64,000 nucleotides of DNA, from the NCBI GenBank assembly GCA_949825025.1, contig OX463785.1:22941971-23005970 (forward strand), given 5' to 3'. Both the position numbers and the translations under genes were made by a program. The stretch's first letter is position 1; the number at the start of each line of letters is the position of its first letter. Below are positions 26,082 through 37,401 of the stretch, one piece after another. The notes under the pieces were generated by a model. The model saw nothing but the letters and a program-made list of their open reading frames with translations. It was not told the DNA's origin and did no database searches. The stretch comes from Siphlonurus alternatus. Its lineage: Eukaryota; Arthropoda; Insecta; Ephemeroptera; Siphlonuridae.

Positions 26082-29000
26082 TTTTTTTTGTTAGAGGCAG
26101 ATATTATATAGTGCCTAAAAGCCATAGAAAAAGTTTCAAAACAATTTAACGAGCATATTTTTTTTAATTAAGTTTTTAGTTTGTCTCTCCATGGGAAAAC
26201 CCTATGATGAAAATTAAAAAAAAAAATAAATAATAAATTTAAAAAAAATCAGTTCGTTAAATTTGTTTTGAATTTTTTTCTATGGCTTTTAGGCACTAAT
26301 ATTTTTGTCTTTAAAAAAAAAATCAGAATATTTGTGAATTTGCTAAGGTTTACATGTTAATCAAAGGGACCTATGTCGTGATTAAGTTAAACGTGGCTAG
26401 AAACCTGACTATCTGCTTCATGAATTGCACCCATATAGTCAAATTAACCAGAAATTTGTAGCAATTTATGTTTGTAATTCAGTTTTGAAACTTTTCAGTA
26501 ATGACATATGTGTAAAATTGCAGCACTGAAATACGAAAAGGAAGACCAGAAACTTGCGGCTACTTACGGAGGGAAATTGAATGTAGTTTATGTGCTTTTC
26601 ATGTTAAATTAAATTTTTAGGGTAAGAGAAAAGTTAGGACCAGACCAATCTTTCATGGAACAACATCCCTAAATATGAGAGAGTAAAAAGTTAAAGGTTT
26701 TATTTTAGAAAATTATTTAGAATTCAAGTCACCCTTACGTATCGCTTTACTTATTATTGTAAAAAACAGGGCTAATCCTCTATTCTTAGAGGGTATGGTC
26801 ACCCCTTCCAGCTTATGGAGGCCAAATTCTGAATTCTGATTGGCTTAGAAAATACAATTTTTGTTAAAACGCCCTCCTATTGGCTAAAAAGGGGAGGATT
26901 TTTGCTTATTCTTTACAAATGTCATTTTTTTCTTTTTTTTTTAATGGACGTGAGCGATTATTCAATAGAGGTTTAGCCCTGGTGAATAACCTCCATTTTG
27001 TGCTTTCTATTTTGTGCTCACAAAAGCAAGAAAATGATTATTGCTATATTATCATGTAATGTTTTCAAAATAAAATCTTAATTTTCCGTATATTTTTTTA
27101 GAAGTTTCAATTTGTGAAAATCCCAATGGAAATCAGAATGTGGGGGAACTTGGTATTAGGTCAACTGTGTTCTATTTTCTGAGTCAATACAGCAAATAGA
27201 ACAACACAGTAGATTGATTATGTGACAATGCTGCTGGTACTGCAACGTACCAAGTGGATTAAATGAAAATAAACAAAAATATTTGTAGGAGAGTAATTGT
27301 TTATAAAGAAGGGTAAATATTTTGAGTAAAAATATTATGATGTGAATAAACAAAAATATCTTAAAAATATAATTACAGTGAAATTTACATGGTAGAACGG
27401 AAGTAGCAGGAAATGCAAGTTTTTTTTTCACATTTCAGCGTTGAACTTACATACTTGGGTCAGTATTTCTACTTCAAACCATTCTGTAAAATTTTAAAAT
27501 TCAATTGCAAACAGTAAATCTGCAAACTTCACACTTGCGGCTACTTCCGGAAGAAATTTTAAATTATTTTAACTATAAATATATGTTAGTTTGTTAAGAT
27601 TTGCCATCGTCACTTCCAGGCGAATGCCGTTGCAGTTTCTAACACAAGGCCACAGTCGCCTCCTCTCCTAGTATCCTAATACTGTTGTTAAGTTTGAATG
27701 CTTACATGCACCAACAGCAAAATATGCTGTAGTAAGCTAACATTGTAGTAAAATAAAGATTTATATTGTATGTTCTCTATATCAAATTATTGTAGTATAT
27801 TACGATATAAATCCAATGTCTCCAACTATATTTTATTTTATCAAAATAATATGAATTGTTCAGGTATAAGGAAATGTATGTAAGGTAATAAATATGCCAA
27901 TATAAAAATGATACCCTGGGAATAGAACTAGGTTTATCAGGTTGGTAAGAAAAAAAAAAGTTATTTTTTAATCGCTTCTACTTTGCCCCTCTGTGTATCA
28001 TGTATATGCAACCTGCTCTGTTTGGATGCTGAAAAAGTTGCCTAAAAATAAGGGGAGATGATCAACATTAAAATTTAATCTATGTGTGTTAATATTATTT
28101 TAATTTTTATATAAATATATCAATTTAAATGAACCGAACGAACGATCGAACTATTTTGTATATTCAGATATTCACAAAAATGTATTCATTTACGAACTCC
28201 TTGCAATATAAAGTATCAAAAAATAACACATTTTTTACTAGTCAGAAAAACTCCTTGATATAAATTTTGACGAATATTGAATATTAAAATATTTAAAAAA
28301 ATATAATTACAAACAATACTTATAAGTATATAAATATTAAAAAATAATAACTATAGTAATTCATTTCAATAGACTATAATTTTTATACTGAATTTTAAAT
28401 CACAATTCATTTTCAATTACTTCTTGAACTTGCCACAGATGTCTCTACTTACCGGACATGGTGCCAGGTCCAGATGGCGCTGGTGTTTGTTGGGGCGCCT
28501 GTTGCTGCTGTTGGTTCGAGGGACCGCCGTGAGATGGCATTACCTGTCACAAGTAAAACATTTTTAAATATTAGACCATGGCTAGAAATTTGTTCATCAT
28601 CAGAGTTTTAATTAAATTACATTTTAATTAATGTTTAATGAAGTTTTAAAGATTTAATAATTAATAATAAAGACAGAATCAGGTGGTTTGTCAAATGGGT
28701 GCGTATCAGAAGCGACCATGCAATGCTGCAGTGACACTACAAACAAAAAGAAATAACTTTTGTTAACTACAAGAATCAACTGATGTAAATTTTTCAATAA
28801 AATACATTGATAAATTTTAATTCTCCTCATGCATCACTTTTACTCAAACATGTTAGCTAAAGTTTCTAAAGTTGATTGATTGGTTGATATTTTGAGGCAA
28901 TTGACACATTTTCATCATGTATAACCCCGTTGAATTATAGAGTACAAAATCTGCGCAAAAAATACTAGACTTAAACTAAATTTACATGGGTTTTCATATC

Positions 29001-32000
29001 TGTTAATTTCCTAAAAAAACGGAGGGAATAAAAATTATTAAAAAAACATCGGTTAAAGCATAGAGCACAATTTTTCTTTAATTAGTACCTCACCATTATA
29101 ACTTTCGAGGAAGTCGAGAGAATTGTTCTCATAATTTTGATAAATGCTCCGCTCTATTGGACCTCTGGGATTATTTTGCTGAATTAACTACATGCAAGAT
29201 CACTCTAATGCTGTGAAATATCAGTCATGAGCATTTAGTTTGTAAGCTTTAGTTCGTAGAGAATTGATATATTGTAACACCATTGTATTATTTTAGTCGG
29301 GTAAGAAAATACATTTATGCTTTACCCTCGCCATATAAAGTCGAATAAATAATTTTTTTGTTTTTAATTTTTAATCAAACCCTATTGGGTACTTTTATTT
29401 ACTAATTACATACTACTTTGAAACCCCGAACCTTCCGAAACCCTAACTTGAGTGTTTCGTGGGCTCTTCTGGAACGGGGGCGGCCACGGCCTTGCAAATC
29501 CATCCCGGCATTTGCCTGCGGCTGAGGGAAACGTGGAAACCTCAGCCAGGATGGACGCTACAGCTTTTGTCAATGAACCGGAAGTGCAATGGTCCAAAGC
29601 CAGGGGAACCACATGGTGGAAAAGCGCAACGTTTTACCCCTGGGTGGGAAACGTGGTTTTTGTTGAAAATGGTCACCCATCCAACTACTAACCACGCGTG
29701 GCGTTGCTTGACTTCGGTGATCTGTTTAAATTTAAATAATTATAATACCTGAAGCGTCGAGTCCGAGTACCGCGAGTGTTGGGACACCCCCCTGAGTCTC
29801 TGTAGACCCCCGGGGGGCAGGGGGGCGGGGTTGCCCGGTGACGTCAGAACCACCTCCACCCCTGCCTCGTCGAAGTACCTTCAAAAATGAGTCTTATGTC
29901 AAGGGGAGGTAAGGGTGATTTTAGCTCATCACGAGTTTGAATTTTCATATCATGATGATCATATGTTATAGGAGATTTAAATTATTGTTGAAGCAAATTT
30001 ACAGAATAAACTAACTCAATATTTAAGTATATTAAATAATTATTATAATAATTTTAAATTTACAAAAATAATTTTACTAATACTGACAATTTGTTTATTT
30101 TTTAAAGTTAAGACTATTTTATAGAAAATATTGCATGTATATAATTTAATCTTTAATTTGTTTATTTAATAAATAAAATTATTAAATCTGTATGAAATGC
30201 AGCTCAACGAAAGCAAAGTGCGCGCTAGAAAAAAAAGTTGAGTTAGTATTTTCTAAAAATAGTTCAAGTCGTCCTCCATATCAAACCAAAATTCAAAAAA
30301 TTCCATCTCAAATAGGTTTGCCAGAAAAAAATTCCAAAGTCAGAGTGAACGCGTCGCTTAACATGGGGCCTTACCTGACAAAAACCCTCGAATATCTCGA
30401 AAAAATACACCGTTAGGTGGTATGAAAAAAATATGGCCATGTTCTATATATGACCCAAGCTTTAACCAAAAACCGATTAAAAAAATGGATTCGAGAGAAA
30501 TTTTTTTTAATCGGTTTTTGGTTAAAGCTTGGGTCATAGAACATCACTATATTTTTTTCATACCACCTAACGGTGTATTTTTTCGAGATATTCGAGGGTC
30601 TTTGTCAGGTAAGGCCCCATGTTAAGCGACGCGTTCACTCTGACTTTGGAATTTTTTTCTGGCAAACCTATTTGAGATAGAATTTTTTGAATTTTGGTTT
30701 GATATGGAGGACGACTTGAACTATTTTTAGAAAATACTAACTCAACTTTTTTTTCTAGCGCGCACTTTACTTTAAAAGACTCCATACTTTGGCATTTATA
30801 ATGTATATATAAGTTAAAATAATATGCAGTATTTGAAATGTTGATTTATTTAAAATTAAATAATAATCATACATTACATTTTATATAAAATGTACAAAAG
30901 TGTATATTAAAATATAGAAAACAAAAAATTAAATTTAGTAGTATATGTTAGTGTTATATATTACTAGCAAAATAATTGCAATAAAATTGTCTGTTTGAAT
31001 GATGTGAGGGAATTTTAAGAAAAATCAAATTATAAATTCTAATGAGAAAATATGATGTAATCTTTTGTGACCATTATCATAAAAATTTATTTCAGGGACG
31101 GGAACTTGGGTTTGTGGGGGGTAGGAGAAAGATTCCACACCACCATATATTTCCCAGGTGATATCTCCAGAATGTCCCACCTGCACTCGGTGTCCGAGTA
31201 CGATGACCTGGTCATCAAACTGTCCGAAAGTCCAAGCGCGCTGTCCGCTGACCTCTGGGATGTCCGAGCGGAACGGCGGAACGACGTGGAACGAGATTTA
31301 CCGGAACCGCGACTTCTGAAAACAACGTTCTGTTAGATACAATGATAATGTTTCTGTTCCACATATTTATTGCAAAGGAAACAGAAATCTAATATTCTCA
31401 CAAGAAATAAGGTCTGTTCGTAAATACACAAATCAGAAAGAATATTTGTGATGAACCTTCTGTACATGGAACATAAGGTTCATCACAAATAATCGATTCT
31501 TTCTGATTGTGTATTTTTTACGAACAGACCTTATATTAATAAATTAATAATCAAGGCTTTTGCATGCATATGAAAAAAATTAAGGAACTTTTGGATTTGT
31601 AAAAAAAAAAAAAATGCTATTGCCAAATTTTGTATTTGTATTAGTTAACTTCTATTCATTTTAACTACATATTTTTCACAATAAATTAATACAAAATAAA
31701 AATTATTCAACTAGTTACATGTCATATATTCAACAGTTTCCGTAGTGTAGCGGTTATCACGTGCGCCTCACACGCGCAAGGTCCCCGGTTCGACCCCGGG
31801 CGGAAACAATTTTTACTACAAAACATTTAATTAAAGTTTTAACTTATCAGCGATACCGATTATCTTTGATTTATATAAATTTATTACTCAATGAGAAGAC
31901 ATTTCTTGCAAACCAATTGTTGATTGTCTATTAAATTATTTTCATGGCATGAATAATTGATTACTCTTTTATACTTCATAATAATAATGTGTGTTAACTC

Positions 32001-34570
32001 CCTAAATACAAAAAGTCTATATTTTATACAAAGGAATATTTTTATTTTACTAAATTACAAATAATTCCTTACATTTACAATTTTCAAATTATTATATTAT
32101 AAAGATGGAACCACACATATGTACGTATTTTTACAAGGCATTGTAATAAACTGCTTAATTTTTCTTATGAAAATTTTTTCTAAAATAATTTACTTTCTTT
32201 TAATAAACAATAAGTTTTATCAATTTAAAAAATTAAATTAACTGTACATTATTTTTTTTAAATTAAAACATAATTAAAATTTAATAAAATATTATTATTG
32301 TCATATAAATTACACAAAAAAGATATAAATTAAAATGTTTTGTAAATGGAATCAAAATCTAATGTTATCAGTAAATCAACAGAGGTAGACATAATTATAA
32401 CGCCTTGCACAAATTTACAATAATCATTATAACCATTATGACTAATTGACCAACATAATTGAAGTATGCACTGTATAATGCTCGAGATTTGAATTGTAAT
32501 TCATTTCATTGTGTTTAATTGTCATTTTTTTGGTCCAGTTATTTCCGATTTCTAAGGAATTGTCTAATTGAGCTTGAAGTTATAGAAATATTTAGACGCA
32601 ATTCACAAATTAAGGTGGCTGTCCAGAATTCTCACTAACTACGTTTATTATCAAGCAAAATGAATCATACTTATTAAGGTCAATGAAAAATCTATTCAAA
32701 TTTCTGGATAACTTCTTTGTGAATCGTACTCTAGGTTTCAAGATGGAATAAGATCATGCTTTCTTTTTTTAATACAAAAAGACATAATAAGACTTGGTTT
32801 AGATGTTTTAAGGAAAGGTAATTAGTGTACGTATCTACTTAATTACATAATCATGAGAAAGATAAAATTCTGACCTAGTATCTAGCTTGGATATATTGGC
32901 ATCTTTGAATTTTGTATGAACCAAAGTCTTTTTCTGCTCGTTATTAGTAAACAAAGTGTTGTGTAATGTCTGTCGCGTGAAAGGAAAAACATTGAACGGT
33001 TGTTGATTTACATGTTAACTTATGGAAAATGACCGTTTTTTACGAAGTTGAAGCAGTTAACTAGCGCCAACATTGCCATTACGTTCTCTGCTCTGGTGGC
33101 AAAATTAGGCACTACGTCGTCCCATGCTTAACAATGAAAAAGGCTTCATGCGACAGACATTATAAACAATGGTTTATTACAACCATTGCGAGTAAAAGAT
33201 TTTGGTATGAACTATAAGTAACGCTTGTCTGATATATAGGGTACACATTACCCTTGTCTGATATATAGGGTACACATTACCCTTGTCTGATATATTTAGG
33301 GTACACATTACCCTTGTCTGATATATTTAGGGTATACATTACCCTTGTCTGATATATAGGGCATATACATTACCCTTGTCTGATGGTACCGCCTCGCCCG
33401 CTCCTTCCTCGGCGATGTGATTTCTTGGGACGTCTGGTGCAAACATAACAGCAAACCTTGATGGGACATTACAATATACGTTAATAGTATTCATTGTGGG
33501 AGCTCTTGTTCCAATTTTGGCTATTTAAATGTCTCACACAGGTTAGTAATGGCCAGCCTGCATGATGCAAATTAGACAATCTCGAGCTATTTTCAATTTC
33601 TTTCATTTTGTACTTTCAAACACCCTTAAAATTTAATCTGACTTACAGCCCAGAATAATGAGAGTGAAAAAACGTGAAAACGTTGCCAAGTTTATATGAC
33701 CCCTAGATAGAAGATTTTAATCGGAAGAAACCGGAAAGCGAAACGTAAGGGGGGCTTTTTGAAGTATCAGGGATAAAAATTAAGGGCTAAAGTGGTGGTT
33801 AAAGTGCTTTGTGAATGCCCCCCATGTAGTCATAAGGAAAATATTAAATGACAAAATGTCACATCATTTTTGTAAGGTGTCAGTTTGGTGTTAAAAAATC
33901 TGAAAAAAAAAAATACAATTTTATGAGGTCCTGTATTGAAACATGCAATATTAATTTAAGTTCCATTTTCACCGACCTATCTGCAAAGTTTGCTAAATTA
34001 AAAAATGTCCTCTTACAGTTCAACAAATGTAAGAATTCTACCGGAAGTAGCCGGAAGTATAAAGATTATGGCTGAAATATAAACATGAAAAATTTGAAAC
34101 TTTTCTGATAGTTTGCATTCATTAATATAAATCTGTATGCAAAGTGTCAGGTTTAAAATCCAACTAGAAAGTCCAGAAATCTCGCACTTCATTAAATTTG
34201 TTGAACTACAGTCAAATTTACATAATATTCCCTCCGGAAGTAGCCGGAAGTGTATCTTCCTAATCATATTTCAGCGTTACAATTTCAAACAAATGTCAGT
34301 ACTTGCAATTCAAACCACTATTTAAAATTTCAACACTGACAATGTGAATTACAGACAGAAGAGCTGCAAACTTCACACTTCCGGGAGGAATATATAATTA
34401 ATTTTACTGTATCCACCTGTCACGTACCTTCCAGTAGAGAAAGCGGAAGGAGTGTGCCATGATGTCACCAATGTTGGAGAGGCAGAGCAGCATGAGGGGG
34501 ATGCCGAGGATGGCGTAGAAAATGGTCACGATCTTACCCCAATGTGTTTTGGGCGCGATGTGGCCGTACC
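24507..34570 (-). CDS. Two-pore-domain potassium channel (K2P/TWiK type), six 3' exons of an incomplete gene
   Basis: Six minus-strand exons join in one open frame: 34570-34428, 33456-33374, 31315-31181, 29878-29749, 28543-28453 and 25165-24507, with matching phases and GT/AG borders at every junction. K2P channels are dimeric plasma-membrane leak potassium channels with two pore loops per subunit. The first exon starts just inside pore 1 (YGHIAPKT) and holds TM2. A long Arg/Ser/Gly/Pro-rich cytoplasmic loop follows over four exons. The last exon has TM3, the pore-2 filter TIGFGD, TM4 and a short acidic tail ending DEDEDDV. The long TM2-TM3 loop and short C-tail fit TWiK/TRESK-like members. 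The first exon or exons (N-terminus, TM1, cap, most of pore 1) must lie above 34,570 on this strand and were not found. Family call is firm; the exact orthologue is not. Confidence 0.9.
25938..26416. mobile_element. Diverged palindromic element
   Basis: AACTAGGTTTTTAACCACGT at left pairs with ACGTGGCTAGAAACCTG at right; inner arms TTAACATATAAACCTTAGCA and TGCTAAGGTTTACATGTTAA. The left arm has a long T-rich run. Confidence 0.8.
26767..26981. mobile_element. Short MITE with CAGGGCTAA ends
   Basis: CAGGGCTAATCCTCTATT and the inverted AATAGAGGTTTAGCCCTG: an 18-bp terminal inverted repeat with one mismatch, 215 bp in all. The terminal bases are hAT-like; no clear target duplication. Confidence 0.7.
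28453..28543 (-). CDS. K2P exon: Gln/Pro-rich loop
   Basis: Encodes VMPSHGGPSNQQQQQAPQQ and a short Pro/Ala/Gly tail, ending with the first base of an Asp codon completed by the last exon. Acceptor GTGACAG, donor GTAAGT. Low-complexity, so the call rests on frame continuity. Confidence 0.78.
29373..29722 (-). mobile_element. 5S rRNA-derived SINE, nearly full length
   Basis: On the minus strand the element starts with a 5S-like head: ATCACCGAAGTCAAGC, then GGTTAGTAGTTGGATGGGTG, close to the internal-promoter part of 5S rRNA. A body with TTCCGGTTCATTGACAA and CGGGATGGATTTGCAAGG follows, and the tail ends GTACCCAATAGGGTTTGATT. Three other copies in the window share body and tail. It sits in a K2P intron. 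The open frames inside it are not genes. Confidence 0.85.
29749..29878 (-). CDS. K2P exon: Pro/Gly-rich cytoplasmic loop
   Basis: Starts with the third base of an Arg codon and encodes YFDEAGVEVVLTSPGN, then a Pro/Gly-rich run, ending SRYSDSTLQ at phase 0 before donor GTATTA. The exon is GC-rich, unlike its surroundings, and contains one TGACGTCA at 29839-29846. Confidence 0.82.
30215..30768. mobile_element. Near-perfect 554-bp palindrome (young snap-back element)
   Basis: Arms of about 260 bp differ at only a few positions and pair around a short AT-rich spacer near 30485-30510. Outer ends AAAGTGCGCGCTAG and inverse. It makes mirrored open frames on both strands that are artefacts. Located in a K2P intron. 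Confidence 0.9.
31181..31315 (-). CDS. K2P exon: Ser/Arg-rich cytoplasmic loop
   Basis: Acceptor TTTTCAG, donor CAG|GTGGGA. Encodes a Ser/Arg-rich segment (SRGSGKSRSTSFRRSARTS, then a stretch ending SSYSDTEC) with many basic-Ser sites that could be phosphorylated. Phase is one base in, two bases out, matching both neighbours. Confidence 0.85.
31408..31533. mobile_element. 126-bp palindromic MITE with TAAGGTCTGTTCG ends
   Basis: TAAGGTCTGTTCGTAAATAC and inverse, stem through GTGATGAACCTT / AAGGTTCATCAC, loop CTGTACATGGAACAT. Confidence 0.88.
31736..31808 (+). tRNA. tRNA-Val (anticodon CAC)
   Basis: A 73-nt cloverleaf: acceptor stem GTTTCCG pairs with CGGAAAC, with discriminator A at 31808. 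The A box is TAGTGTAGCGGTTATCAC, the anticodon stem is GTGCG/CGCGC around loop CCTCACA (anticodon CAC), and the B box/T loop is GGTTCGACCCC. No intron and no encoded CCA, as usual for a eukaryotic nuclear tRNA. It sits in a K2P intron on the opposite strand. Confidence 0.95.
31809..32949. other. K2P intron sequence without recognised element
   Basis: AT-rich; a fragment of family F (about 32745-32815) is the only match I see. Confidence 0.55.
32950..33178. mobile_element. Diverged palindromic element
   Basis: TAATGTCTGTCGCGTGAAAG at left pairs with CTTCATGCGACAGACATTA at right, with AAACAA and AACCGT outer and inner pairs. In a K2P intron. Confidence 0.65.
33232..33390. repeat. Minisatellite (about 27-31 bp unit) overlapping a K2P splice donor
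   Basis: About five and a half tandem units, each with CCCTTGTCTGATATAT, a variable TAGGG part and TACACATTA. On the minus strand each unit contains CAGACAAGG|GTAATG, which is the 3' end and donor site of the K2P exon 33456-33374. The last copy on the right is the true exon end; the leftmost copy differs at the junction (AAGCGT). Confidence 0.9.
33374..33456 (-). CDS. K2P exon: Cys/Arg-rich start of the cytoplasmic loop
   Basis: Encodes VCCYVCTRRPKKSHRRGR and onward for 27 codons plus two bases, following TM2 in the juxtamembrane position usual for this family. The acceptor is CATCAAG and the donor AAGG|GTAATG. The first CAG inside the exon is not used as acceptor, because only the longer exon keeps the frame on both sides. 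The donor end of this exon is the seed of the adjacent minisatellite (33232-33390). Confidence 0.82.
33747..33824. mobile_element. Half copy of the GGGGGCATTCACAAAG element
   Basis: ATAAAAATTAAGGGCTAAAG, then TTAAAGTGCTTTGTGAATGC and CCCCCA; the other arm is reduced to GGGGGGCTTTTTGAAG. Confidence 0.7.
34035..34390. repeat. Degenerate tandem repeat, about 190-bp unit, with CCGGAAGTAGCCGGAAGT
   Basis: CCGGAAGTAGCCGGAAGT at about 34040 and again at about 34233, each followed by a similar stretch (AATCATATTTCAGC, ATTTCAAAC). A third, reversed piece (CAAACTTCACACTTCCGG) lies near 34365. Related pieces occur at 26548, 27375, 27527 and 41641. Confidence 0.65.
34428..34570 (-). CDS. K2P exon: end of pore 1 and TM2
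   Basis: Acceptor TTTCAG precedes 34570 and donor GTACGT follows 34428. The exon starts with two bases that complete the pore Gly codon, then encodes YGHIAPKTHWGKIV and the TM2 segment (FYAILGIPLMLLCLSNIGDI), ending FLYWK at phase 0. Pore sequence and TM2 are typical of K2P channels. Confidence 0.92.
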
Positions 34571-34622
34571 CTGAAACAAAAAAATAAGGTCATTGGTACC
34601 ATGGATGTACGTGGAAGGTCAT

Positions 34623-34771
34623 TAAGGCTTAATTACACGATACAATTTTACATACAATATTTCCTTTCAAGAAAATTTCATCTCCATAAAAACAAATGGG
34701 GTTGAAATTTTCTTGTAAGGAAAAATTGTATGCAATAATTAGAAAAATTGTATCGTGTAATACCGGCCTTA
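34623..34771. mobile_element. 149-bp palindromic MITE with ATCGTGTAATA subterminal motif (family E)
   Basis: TAAGGCTTAATTACACGATA and the inverse, stem AGAAAATTTCATCTCCAT... pairing with TTTTCTTGTAAGGAAAAATT. In a K2P upstream region. Confidence 0.83.
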
Positions 34772-35934
34772 CTCATGATATATCAATAATGTGTTAAATA
34801 ACTAATAAACATAACTTTTATTAATAAAATCATCATTGTTCCCACGAAACGCATAACGAATAAGAAATTGTGTAAATTTTTTCACTGAAGAGTGAAAAAT
34901 ATTTTAATGTTCTTTTTATATATAAAATTCCTATAATTTTTTTAATTTTAATGGTATCATACATAGATAATTTATAAATTATGTTTGCAATTCAATTTTA
35001 ATTTGATAACATTTTTATATTATACTAAAAAAAAATAGTTAATTCTTATTATAATTATTATTTCTTATTATTAACAAATTTTATACCTTTTAAATTAAAC
35101 TTTAAATAAAACATTATAATATGTATGAAAATAGCATTATAGGGAGTTTTAATTTCATTTATATTTTCATTCCCTATTATATATTTAATGAATTTAATGA
35201 TATACAATATCAATAATTGATGTATATTTTATTTTTTAACCGTTTGCTAAACAAAACTTTAACCACTTTCAACCAATGCAAAAATACGTGTCGTTTCATT
35301 CACTCTAAACCCCATATAAAAAGATAAGAAATTTATTCGCAACACTCAAGATTGCTAAACTCGATGACCAACAATGAAATGTCACGTTCACCACAAAGTT
35401 AACGACGTTGGCATAAGTAGAGGAAAAATTTAATAATTTAGAAGGCTGCTATCGTGTCAGACTGGTCACAATGAAATGGCTGTGAGTATTAATAGAAAAA
35501 TAATTTTCAGAATAATTATGGCTTGAGTTTTGTACAAATATCGTTGAAATTGGAGTATCTTCTGTGTGTTATTATCAAATTGAAATATATTTAATTATGA
35601 TTATCTTAAAAAGAACGCATAACTTGATATCACAGACTGAGTTGGTGCGGATCTTTAATTGATATTTTACAATCTTATTCCTATCTTATTTTCTTAACAT
35701 ACAATGAAATTTTCATATATTATTTAAATAAAATCATTAATTATAATTTGTTATAAAAATAATTTTAATATCAAGAATGCTGATAATTTTCTTCATCATT
35801 CGGTATGCATTGAAGGGAGATATCATATGAGTTCTTTACCTCAGTCCGGAGCTAATTTTCCTTACCTTTTTATTTTTATAAATAATATTGTTATATTAAT
35901 AATTTTGTAGGGTATAGCAATTGCCTTTTATATA

Positions 35935-36256
35935 ATAGAGTATTGACCTCAATTTTTTTTATTACAGAAATGGATAGAGCGTGCAAAGTTATGCTACCCT
36001 GATTTTTTTCAGATTTTTTAGAGTCCGGGAACTATTTTTAAAAAATTATTGAAAGTTATTTTTGTGACGTCACGAGACGCCGCTTCTTAAGAAAAAGATA
36101 GGACTTGCCGCCGCGTGACGTCACAAAAAGGACTTTCAATAATTTTTTAAAAATAGTTCCCGGGCTCAAAAAAATCTGAAAAAAGTCAGGGGAGCATAAC
36201 TTTGCACGCTCTATGATCCATTTCTGCAATAAAAAATTTTGAGGTCAATACTCCAT
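35935..36256. mobile_element. Palindromic MITE, family A
   Basis: Full copy with GTGACGTCAC at both central positions and the GAGACGCCGCTTCTTAAG segment between them. Confidence 0.9.
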
Positions 36257-36410
36257 TTGTTAAAAAAATATATAATTTTCATACGTAACTAACGTTTATA
36301 TATTTTACATTGAAAATAATAATAAAAAAATAAAAAAAAAATAGAGAAATAATTATTTTTGTGAGCAAACAAATTAAGAAAAGTATGTGTAGTGTAATTT
36401 TGAGATACAT

Positions 36411-36471
36411 GAGGTCTGTTCGTAAATTCACAATAAAAATATATTTTTTTGGTAATTACGAACAGAACTAT
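36411..36471. mobile_element. Deleted copy of the GGTCTGTTCG palindrome
   Basis: GAGGTCTGTTCGTAAATTCA and the inverse ATTACGAACAGAAC, with the central part lost. Confidence 0.65.
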
Positions 36472-36620
36472 AAATAGTAATTACTGGCAATTACTCTAAT
36501 TACTGTCTCTGTTTTCATTTGTCGTTAGAATTTGTTTATTGCTACAATTTTATTTATTTATAATAGAAGTGAATATTATTAATCACATTGTCATATTTTA
36601 CCATTAATAAATAATTTCAG

Positions 36621-36954
36621 CAATGGACAACATACATGAAAAAAATTTATTGCAGAAATGAATAGATGGTACCAAAGTATGATACTCTGAATTTTTTCAG
36701 ATCTTTTTGAGACCCGGAACTATTTTTAAATAATTATTGAAAGTCCTGTGATTTCAGTTGGCACCCCTGCAGCCTTAATAAAAAGGATAAAGACTGGACG
36801 CCTATTGACGCCTCCAGGGGGCGAGGCCGCACTTTCAATAATTATTTAAAAATAGTTCTGGGTCTCAAAAAAATCTCAAAGAATTCAGAGCAGCATAATT
36901 TGGTACCCTCCATTGATTTCTGCAATGGTAAATTGTCATGTACGTTGTCCATTG
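36621..36954. mobile_element. Palindromic MITE, subfamily with CAATGGACAAC ends
   Basis: Arms resemble family A (GCAGAAATGAATAGATGG; AACTATTTTTAAATAATTAT), but termini are CAATGGACAACATACATGA and inverse, and the centre has GGCACCCCTGCAG and GACGCCTCC instead of CRE sites. Confidence 0.85.
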
Positions 36955-37401
36955 TAACTTTTTGCTCCATTTATGGGGAGTTCTATAATTTTATACATCT
37001 GCTATTTACATCATAGCCCCCTAGTCACACATATAATGCTGATATATTTGAAATTTACAATTCAACTTCTCAAAATGTTAAAATAAATATACATAATGAT
37101 TATAACAATTTTAAAATAAAATATTACTTAAATTTTAAATAAATTAAAGTACATAATTTTTATAAATGAAACTACAAATAAACATTTTTATAAAAAAAAA
37201 TCTATAATATATATATATATAAATAATTTTGTTGTTTATTATTATATAAATTTAATATTAACAAATAAAATATTTTTTTTAAAACTAATTATATTTAGTT
37301 TAAATGCAAATGTATTAACTTTTCATTTCTCTTCATAGCTGTAATTATCAATAATTATAAATACCAATAAATTAGTGATGTTTAAATTTTATTAATTTCA
37401 G

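Noticed and set aside
29406..29752. Overlapping frames of 68-97 codons (and a similar one at 47551-47757)
   Set aside because: They fall in copies of the 5S-derived SINE and recur with the repeat.
30192..30785. Mirrored open frames of 67-74 codons on both strands
   Set aside because: They lie in the arms of the 554-bp palindrome; identical peptides on both strands follow from the inverted repeat.
31067..31336. Plus-strand frame of 89 codons
   Set aside because: Antisense of a K2P exon whose phase and splice sites fit the channel gene.
33232..33390. CRISPR-like regular repeats (also 3020-3240 and 49197-49545)
   Set aside because: Units are head-to-tail without unique spacers, in a eukaryotic genome; they are minisatellites.
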